A DNA stretch of 64,000 nt from Sciurus carolinensis (Eukaryota; Chordata; Mammalia; Rodentia; Sciuridae). This document shows, in pieces, positions 56,861 through 64,000 of the stretch. The stretch lies in the NCBI RefSeq assembly GCF_902686445.1, contig NC_062216.1, positions 15,521,084 through 15,585,083 of the forward strand. The letters run 5' to 3'. The notes beneath the pieces were generated by a model. That model did not search any database and was not told the origin of the DNA. It saw nothing but the letters and a program-made list of their open reading frames with translations. The stretch's first letter is position 1. The number at the start of each line of letters is the position of its first letter. A program made the translations under genes and the position numbers.

Positions 56861-58555
56861 TGTTTGTTTAGAGCTGGTTTAATCATACCAATTCCTCTGA
56901 AGGCCACGAGGGTGTGAGACAGACAGATCTCTGTTAGGAAGCAGGTATAGTCTGGCATCTATCCCCTTGAATAATATCACAGAGGGAGGGAGGCTGTCTT
57001 GCTAGTCCCCCAGACAGGGACTGGGCACCCCAAACCATGAATGGAGGATTTATTACTAGCCTCTCCTGAGGGACATAGCACAATGTTTATGATTGATAAA
57101 GGCACTAAAAGCTGTTCATTATTTATGTTTGCTAGTTTGTACTTCTGTGCCTCTCAACAGTGTGGGAGTAGGAACTGAATAAATTACCCAGTGATCTGGG
57201 AATTCATGTAACCCATAACTCCAGTATGCTGTGTATGAGTGTGTGTGCACATTTTAATGAGATGCAATTTTGTTTCAATTTGGGAAATCCCAAAAGCTCT
57301 CCTACTTTGTTTTCTCTGCTTCTAACCTAGCAGCTTTGGAGGAGGCAGCAAATGGGGAGAAGAAATGGAAACAGCCAAAAACATTCCCTCCCAAGGTCTT
57401 TCTGTGCTTTCTTCCCCGGGAACTTTCTGGTCCCTCTGCCCAGATGTGAAGGGCGTGCTCCCCTTCCACTTCAGAACCGTGGCCTTTGTTCTTGACTTGT
57501 CTTTGCTTGGCTTCCCCATAGTAGGTCTTCAGGACTCTCACAATCAAACCAGACAGGCTCTTGGCACAGAACGAGGAAATCTCAGGGTCCCAGCTGTGTG
57601 CCTGCAGACAAGTAAATTACAGACAGTCTCAGCATTTGAGAGGCTGTAATGAAGAGTGGAAAAAACTGGGCACTGCAAAGGATTATTCACGGCTGCTTAG
57701 GCACAACATTCATTCATACATTCATTCAACAGGCATATATTGGACACGTGCTCATTGCTTGGTACTAAGGAAATAAAAATGAATAAAGCTTGCCCTCGAA
57801 ACTTTCCAGTGGATGAGAAAATTGTATAAAAAGAAAGTGCTTTTCAGTACTGTCACTTCTGGGAAGATAGAGCAGATGTGGGTTTCCCTATTTCTCCTGC
57901 TAAATATAATGAGAATGATGGGTACCCATATAAGACAAGTGTAAAGAGATGTTAAAAGGTTGAGAAGGAAGGCACATAGCACACTGTCTAGGGATTGTGG
58001 AGCCCAACATCATAGTGAGTTTCCTGTGTTTTTGTTTTTTTGTCTTGTACATCACAGACTTGCAGCTGAAGAAACCAGTGACCTCCAAATACCAACAGGT
58101 ACACAAAAAAAACTGTCCCCCAAAAAGCCTGGTGTTAGGGGGCCCAAGCAAGACAGAAAACTTTTAGATAATAATTTGCTTTCTCCCAATCAGCAAGGGT
58201 CAAGACTTCCACTCTGACCAGGCTATAAGGAGCTGCCTGTCCCCTGCTGGGGTGACATGGAAGGAGGCTTACTGGAGAGTAAGGACTTTCATCACTGCCT
58301 AATGGTCATAAAGGCAGCCTCCAACATGGTGTAAGTGGAAACCTCCAGAGAGAAGAAAGGAAGCACTCCTGTCCACCCTCAGTCAAAGTGGTTACGTGGA
58401 GGTCTGGTGGAGAGACCCACTCCCAGCTTGCCCAGTGGGATTGATGAGATGCCCCTGACTTGAACATCCAAGTGGGGAACCTGGATTTATGCTCTCAACT
58501 AGGAGTAAGCAGGCTGCACCTCCTCTTCCCCAAGAACAGTGTCAGAGGAAGGTGG
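56861..58555. other. Mostly unassigned, with a short MIR/L2-like tract
   Basis: 57060-57250 is AT-rich and repeat-free. 57700-57800 ('cattcattcaacaggcatat') resembles a reversed L2/MIR3 end. No gene. Confidence 0.4.
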
Positions 58556-59593
58556 GACAATAAAAATAGTCTAAAAGAAAATAGTTTAAAAGAAATAGAG
58601 AGACTCAGGGAATCCGGGGGACTATTACAATAGACCTCACATTTATATCACTGGAGTTCCAGAAAAACAGGAGAAAGAATATGGAGCTGAAGAATATTTG
58701 AAGAAATAATGACTGAAAACTTCTGACATTTGATGAAATTTGAATTCTAGGGATTCAAGAAGCTGTGCGAGTCTCAAACAGGATGAACCCAGAGAAATCC
58801 GCACAAATATACAAAAACCATAGCCATACTACTAGAACTAAAGAGAAAGAAGAGTCTCAAAAATTACAGGAGACAAAAGGCGCCTCACCTGGAGGGTGGG
58901 TGGAAGAGAATCTGAATGACAGACAGGAGGTTTCTCATCAGTAACCAATGGAGGCTAGCAGGAAGTGGTTCTATGTGTTTTGTTTTCTTTTGTTTTGAAA
59001 GAAAAGAATTGTCAACCCAGCTTTCTATATACAGTGAAAGTATTCCTCATGAATGAAGAAGAAATAAAACATTCTTGGGAGGTAAACTAAAGCAATTTGT
59101 TGACAGCTGACCTACTCTAAAAGAATGACTAGCAGTTCTCCAAGCAGAGCGTGTGAAATAAAAGAAGCAATCTTGGAACATTAGGAAAAAAGAAAACAAT
59201 GGAAAGAGAAAAACCGGTAAATATATTTTCCTTCTCCTTTTGAGTTTTCTAAATTATGTTTCAGGTTGAAGTAAAAATCATAACACTGCCTGGTGTGGTT
59301 TTAAAAGTATTGGATGTAGTTGAGACAATTATAAACAAGGGGGGATAAAGGAAGGCAAAGAGAGACAGGATTGCTACCTTTCAAACTAGTAAAGTGTTAA
59401 CACAAGATACTGTGAAAGTTATGCATGTATAATGCAATTTCTACACTGAACAGAAAGAAAATAAAGACTAACATACTAACATTTGTGGGACGTAGCTACA
59501 GCAGCACCGAGAAAGAAATTTACAGTACTAAATTTATGCATTAAAAAAGAGGAAAGATCTCAGTCTGTTTTCTTTCTCAACTCTAAAAAAATA

Positions 59594-59594
59594 A

Positions 59595-59667
<73 letters not shown>
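59594..59667. repeat. (GA)n microsatellite
   Basis: About 74 bp, nearly pure. Confidence 0.97.
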
Positions 59668-59668
<1 letters not shown>

Positions 59669-60218
59669 CTAAGACCAAAACAAGTAGGGAAAAATCCATA
59701 AAGATAAGAAGATATAGAAATGAAATTGAGAACAGAAAAACAATAGTTAAAATTGCAGAAATAAAAGCTGATTCTTCAGAAATACAGATAAAATTGACGT
59801 ACCTTAATAAAAAAGTGACAAGATAAAAAAGAAAAGGCACAAATTACTGACATCAAGAATGAAACCGAGGGCAGCACTGTAGACATGGAGAGGTTAGTGA
59901 GGAGATGCTACTAGCAACTCTACACACATGCATTCAACAAGTTCAATAAAATGGAAACCTCCTATAAAAGAAAAAGATATCACTATAGACAATTTGAATA
60001 ACCCCAACTATTAAAGAATTTGAATTCATAAGTAAAATACTCCTCATGAAGAAATTTCCAGGTCCAGATATCTCAGGGAAGCATTCTGCCAGATGTTTAA
60101 AGAAACACTCAGGTCAGTTTTTTACACTCTCTTCCTGGCTATAGAAAAGGAGGGAACATTTCTCAAGTCATGTTAAGAAGTTAGTTATACTCTGGCACTA
60201 AACCAGTCAAAATAATAC

Positions 60219-60297
60219 AAAAAAAAAAAAAAAAAAAAAAAAGAAAGAAAGAAAGAAAAGAAAAAAGAAAGAAAGGAAAAAAGAAAGAAAGAAATAA
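60219..60297. repeat. Poly-A and (GAAA)n tract
   Basis: About 23 A residues followed by irregular GAAA units. Confidence 0.95.
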
Positions 60298-60932
60298 AAT
60301 ATAGACCAAAACCCACAAGGATATAGATATAAAAAAAATCCTTCAGGGTTAATGAGTAGAATTCAGTAATATATAAAAAAAACATTGTATGTCATGACCA
60401 GGTCAGACTTATTCCAGAGATAAGAAATTGGTTCAACATTCAAAAATCAATCCATGAAACCCCCATATTAACAGAGTAAAGGATACAAATAACATAATTG
60501 TATATCATACCTATCAGTGCAGAAAATTAAACACCCATCCTTGATTTTTAAAACTCTCAGAAAAAAATAATAGAGGAATTTTTTTTTCTAATTTGATAAA
60601 GTGCATGTACAAAACCCCTACAACTAATAGTATACTTACTGGTAAAAATCAGAACACCTTTCCTTTAAGATTGGGAACAAGGCAAGAAGGTCCATTCTCA
60701 CCAATCTTTCATTGTAGTTCTGGAAGATATACCCAGTACAATAAGGGAAGAAAAGGAAATAGATCAATAAGAAGGAAAATTATTCCAATTTGCAAATCAT
60801 ATATTTTTCTATGTATACAATCTTGAGGACTCCTACAATTTGACCCAAACTCTTAGAATTAATAAGTTAATTTATTAAGGTCATGGGATACAAAATAAAC
60901 ATACAGGGATATTGGAATAACAAATGAAATAC

Positions 60933-61366
60933 TATAATGGTTTAGGTATAGGGTGTACCCCAAAAACTTATGTGTGAGACAATGCAAGAAAGTTTAGAGG
61001 TAAAAAGATTGGTTATGAGATTTTAACCTTATCAGTACATTAATCCTCTGATGAAATTAACTGGGTAGTAAGTAAAGGCAGCTAGGGTGTGACTGGAGGA
61101 AGTGGGTCATTGGGACATGCCTTTGGGTGTGTATATGGGTATATATTTGTCCTTGGTGAGAAGTATCTTTTTCTTTGCTTCTGAGTATGATGTCCTGAGC
61201 CATTTCATCCACCACACTCTTCCCTCTTGCTGTTTTGCTCACCCAGGGCCAGAGTAATAGAATTGCCTGTTTATGGACTCTCAGAGACCTCAACTAAACT
61301 TTTCCTTTTCTAAAATTGTTCTTGTCAGGTCTTTTGATCATAGTAAGGAATAAGCTGACAAAAACA
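60933..61366 (+). mobile_element. MT/ORR1-like MaLR solo LTR inserted in L1M
   Basis: Matches the copy at 8581-9005 along its length ('gagacaatgcaagaaa', 'ctggaggaagtgggtcattg', 'ttcttgtcaggtcttttgat', ending 'ctgacaaaaaca'). The flanks AATAC / AATAA could be a 5-bp target repeat. L1M text continues on both sides, so the LTR is the younger element. Confidence 0.8.
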
Positions 61367-63241
61367 AATAACATTTAAAATTGCTCAAAGAGAGGGGAGA
61401 GAAGTGGGGGAGGAATGTTTAGGTGTACCTCAGAGATCTAAATAAACAGAGACATACCATGTTCATAGATTGGAAGATTCAACCCAGTAAAGATGTCAGT
61501 TCTCTCCAATTTTATGTACAGCTTTAACAGAATTCCTTTTAAAAACCCAGGCAAGTAGACAGGTGAAATTATATGAAAGATGAGGGATAAATTTGTAGAC
61601 AGAAAAATTATTCTAAAAATTGTGTGGAAATGCAAAGAAAATAGAGTCGCTAAACCATTTTGAAAAAAAGAAGGAAAAAGCATGAGGAATCCGTCTATCT
61701 GATTTCAAGATTTATCACACAGTAATCAAAACTGAAGGGTATCGGTGGGGGAACAGACTTGCAGACATGGAAATAGAATAGAAAACTCAGAAACAGACCC
61801 AGACAAATATGCCCAACTAATTTTTGACAAAAGAACAAAGAGAACTCAGGGGAGGATGAATAACCCTTTCAACAGATGGAGCTGGAACAGTGTGCAAACT
61901 ATGGGAAAAAAATTAAACCTAGACGTCAGCCTTGTGCTCTATACAAGTGAACTCCAAATGGACTCTGAGGTTTGAAAACTTTAAGGAAAAAAATCACTGG
62001 TTAAATCTTTGAGAACTAGGACTAAGCAAAGAACTCATACTTGACATCAAAAGCACACTGTATAAAAGGGAAAATAGATAAATTGAATCTCATAAAAATT
62101 AAATACTTCTCCTGTTTAACAGGAGCGTGTGCCAAAGCTCTGGGGCCCAAACAATCTCCATATATTTGAAATGTGAAAGAAACCAGGGTGTTAAGAGGAT
62201 GAAAAAACAAGCTTCAGACTGGGAGAAAATACTTGCAACATACACCCAACAGAGGGCTAGTAAGTAGAACATATAAGTCATTCTCAAAACTCTGTAGTGG
62301 AAAAGGCACAATCCAGTTAAAAATGGGCAAAATATATGAACAGACAGTTCACTGGGAGGATACGTTCATATGGAGGAGGTTGATGAAAAGGTGTCAGCTT
62401 CATTAGCCACGAGGGCAATGCAAATGAAAACTGCAATGAGGTGAGAAGCTTACTAGACAGTGATCAAATGGCTAAAGTAAAAACAAGAAAAATAATGACA
62501 ACATCAAATGCTGATGAGGATGCAGGGAAACCGACTCATTCTTATGTTATCGGCAGAAATATAAAATGATTCAGTAACTCTGGGAAAAGTCAATTTCTTA
62601 ATAAAACAAACAAGCAACTACCATGCAATTCATCAGTTGCACTTAACCTAGAAAGCAAACTGGAAGGAAATGTCTGTTCACGCAAGACATGTACACACGC
62701 TTGTTCATAACAGCTTCATTCATAGAGGTCCACAGCTGGAAACAGCCTAGATGTCCTTCAACAGGGAATGATTAAAGACACTGTGGCACACTGAACCCCC
62801 ACACAAGGGAATATAGTCAGAAATAAAAAGGAGAATCTAGAGATACATGCAACAACTAGAGGATTACGCTGAGTGAAAGAAAAAATAAAACAATCCCCGA
62901 AGGTTGTACACTGCATGATTCCAGTTCATTGCAAAATTATAGAACTGAAGAACAGATTAATGGTTGTCAGGGGCTCAGGGAAGTGACAGGTGAGAAGGGG
63001 CTGTGTTTCCACTAGGGAAACAGGAGGGATCTTTGTGGTGACAGAAATGCTCTGTATCTTGATTTTGTCAATGAAAATATTCTGGTTGAGACATTATACT
63101 ATAATTTTATATGACACAACTTTGATGAAAAACTCTCATGTAGAGGGTGCATGAGATTTCTCTGTATACTTACAACTGTATGTGAAAGAATAATCTCAAA
63201 ATACACAGTTTCATTAAGGAAAAGATGATAGCACTTAAATT

Positions 63242-63291
63242 GATCAACCTGACAAGTACTATCCTAGTTTTCTCTCTCTCCCTCCCTCCCT

Positions 63292-63347
<56 letters not shown>

Positions 63348-63387
63348 CAACCTGACAAGTACTATCCTAGTTCTCTCTCTCTCTCTC
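63242..63387. repeat. (CT)n/(CCCT)n microsatellite framed by a perfect 28-bp direct repeat
   Basis: A 28-bp sequence starting GATCAACCTGACAAGTACTA occurs identically at 63242-63269 and 63345-63372. The first copy leads into about 75 bp of CT/CCCT, the second into another short CT run to 63387. The unit spacing is 103 bp. Confidence 0.93.
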
Positions 63388-63539
63388 TGTGGGGTCTTGA
63401 GAATGGATCAATTATTTCTTCATGGAGGAGTTAGCGAAGGTTTCAGAGTTTCATAAGCTATCAACACATGTGCAGGGTGTTAAGGAGAGAATTTTTATCC
63501 CTCATTTTTTACGTGACTTAACCTTTCTATTGGCAATAG

Positions 63540-63995
63540 TTTGAATCTTAAATGTCCCCAAAGGCACATGTGTTAAAGACTTAGTACCCAACATGGTGCT
63601 ACTGGAAGATGGTAGAATCTTTAGGAGGTGAGACATAGTGGAAACGTCTTAGATAATTAGAAACATGACCTTGGAGAGGATATTGGGACCTTGAGCCTTT
63701 TTATTCCTCTCTCTTTGCCCTCTAGCTGCTATGAAGTGACTGACTTTTTTATTTTGTTTTTATGTGGTGCTGAGGATTGAATCCAGTGCCTCACACGTGC
63801 TAGGTAAGCGCTGCACCACTGAACCACAATCCCAGCCCAAGTGATTGACTTTTTCCATACGCCATGTGCTCTCGCATGATGTAATGCCTCACCCTGGGCC
63901 TAAAAACAATGTAGCCAAACAATCATGGACTAAAACCTTTACAACTGTGGGCCAAAATAAGTCTTTTCTCTTTTTAAGTTATTATCTCAAGTATT
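63540..63995 (+). mobile_element. MT/ORR1-like (MTD/MTE-type) MaLR LTR, split by an ID element
   Basis: 'ggcacatgtgttaaagactt', 'atctttaggaggtgagacat' and 'ccttggagaggatattggga' before the insertion, then 'gcctcaccctgggcctaaaa' and 'gtgggccaaaataagtcttt' after it. The 3' end lies close to the window edge. Confidence 0.75.
63750..63838 (-). mobile_element. ID SINE
   Basis: Reversed ID element: the B-box region 'ggattgaatccagtgcctca' and A-box region 'ctgcaccactgaaccacaat', with T-rich tail sequence at the left. Flanked by a 16-bp target duplication with one mismatch, AAGTGACTGACTTTTT (63734-63749) and AAGTGATTGACTTTTT (63839-63854). Confidence 0.92.
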
Positions 63996-64000
63996 TTGCT

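Larger units (their letters stand above)
58560..63225 (+). mobile_element. Long old L1M element, interrupted
   Basis: About 4.2 kb of plus-strand L1 after removing later insertions. Landmarks in order: 'cccagctttctatatacagt' (5'/ORF1 side), 'aaattgcagaaataaaagct', 'cattctgccagatgtttaaa', 'aatcaatccatgaaaccccc', 'ttagaattaataagttaatt', 'aaactcagaaacagacccag', 'aatctccatatatttgaaat', 'attagccacgagggcaatgc', 'cagcctagatgtccttcaac', 'ttaatggttgtcaggggctc' and a 3' UTR to about 63225. Interrupted by GA and A-rich repeats and by an LTR at 60933-61366. No long frame survives. Confidence 0.82.

Overview
The window is mammalian nuclear DNA, most likely from a sciurid rodent (squirrel, marmot or ground squirrel lineage). 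The evidence is a set of short interspersed elements typical of that group: a B1 fused to an ID element at 382-585 (minus), and ID elements with tRNA-type A and B boxes at 50290-50388 (plus) and 63750-63838 (minus). Rodent-style MaLR LTRs of the MT/ORR1 type are also present, on a background of old mammalian repeats (L1M, L2, MIR, MLT1-like LTRs, MER5-like hAT fossils and one CR1/L3 remnant). The species call is inference. No protein-coding gene, exon series, rRNA or tRNA gene could be supported. The longest open frames are under 180 codons, overlap one another on both strands and resemble no family I recognise. The window reads as intergenic or intronic sequence.

Layout. 1-4890: three L1 copies inserted one inside another, with a SINE in the oldest. 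4890-9950: an unassigned block, possibly a decayed ERV interior, beside a MaLR LTR, then two MT/ORR1-like LTRs. 9950-12050: unassigned. 12050-17820: L2, an old L1M broken by an MLT1-like LTR, more L2, and an MLT1-like LTR. 17820-27370: mostly unassigned, with a long GA run, a recent truncated L1 tail with duplicated target site, MIRs, three MaLR LTRs and a 22-27 bp minisatellite. 27400-28075: a CpG-richer stretch followed by a cluster of TGACCTTGR sites. 28125-32545: L1, L2, MIR, a MaLR LTR, a MER5 fossil and an ERV LTR.

33060-38230 is the most interesting part. AT-rich, low-repeat DNA carries many homeodomain-type TAATTA cores and octamer (ATGCAAAT) motifs. One block of about 113 bp is present twice, 577 bp apart, at roughly 75% identity. 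These look like developmental enhancers, with a second AT-rich block at 37590-38230. Between them lie an ancient ERV LTR and a 606-bp solo LTR with a perfect 6-bp target duplication.

38230-58560 is ordinary ancient-repeat landscape (MIR, L2, CR1, MaLR and hAT), microsatellites and unassigned unique DNA. 58560-63225 is a long plus-strand L1M interrupted by an MT/ORR1-like LTR and simple repeats. The end holds a microsatellite framed by a perfect 28-bp direct repeat, then an MT/ORR1-like LTR containing an ID element.

Nothing here works as a gene system. The functional candidates are regulatory: the duplicated element, the two AT-rich blocks, the nuclear-receptor site cluster, and a weaker octamer/homeodomain block near 50.8 kb. 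No database search or alignment program was used. Repeat family names come from recognition by eye, and boundaries without stated target duplications are approximate.
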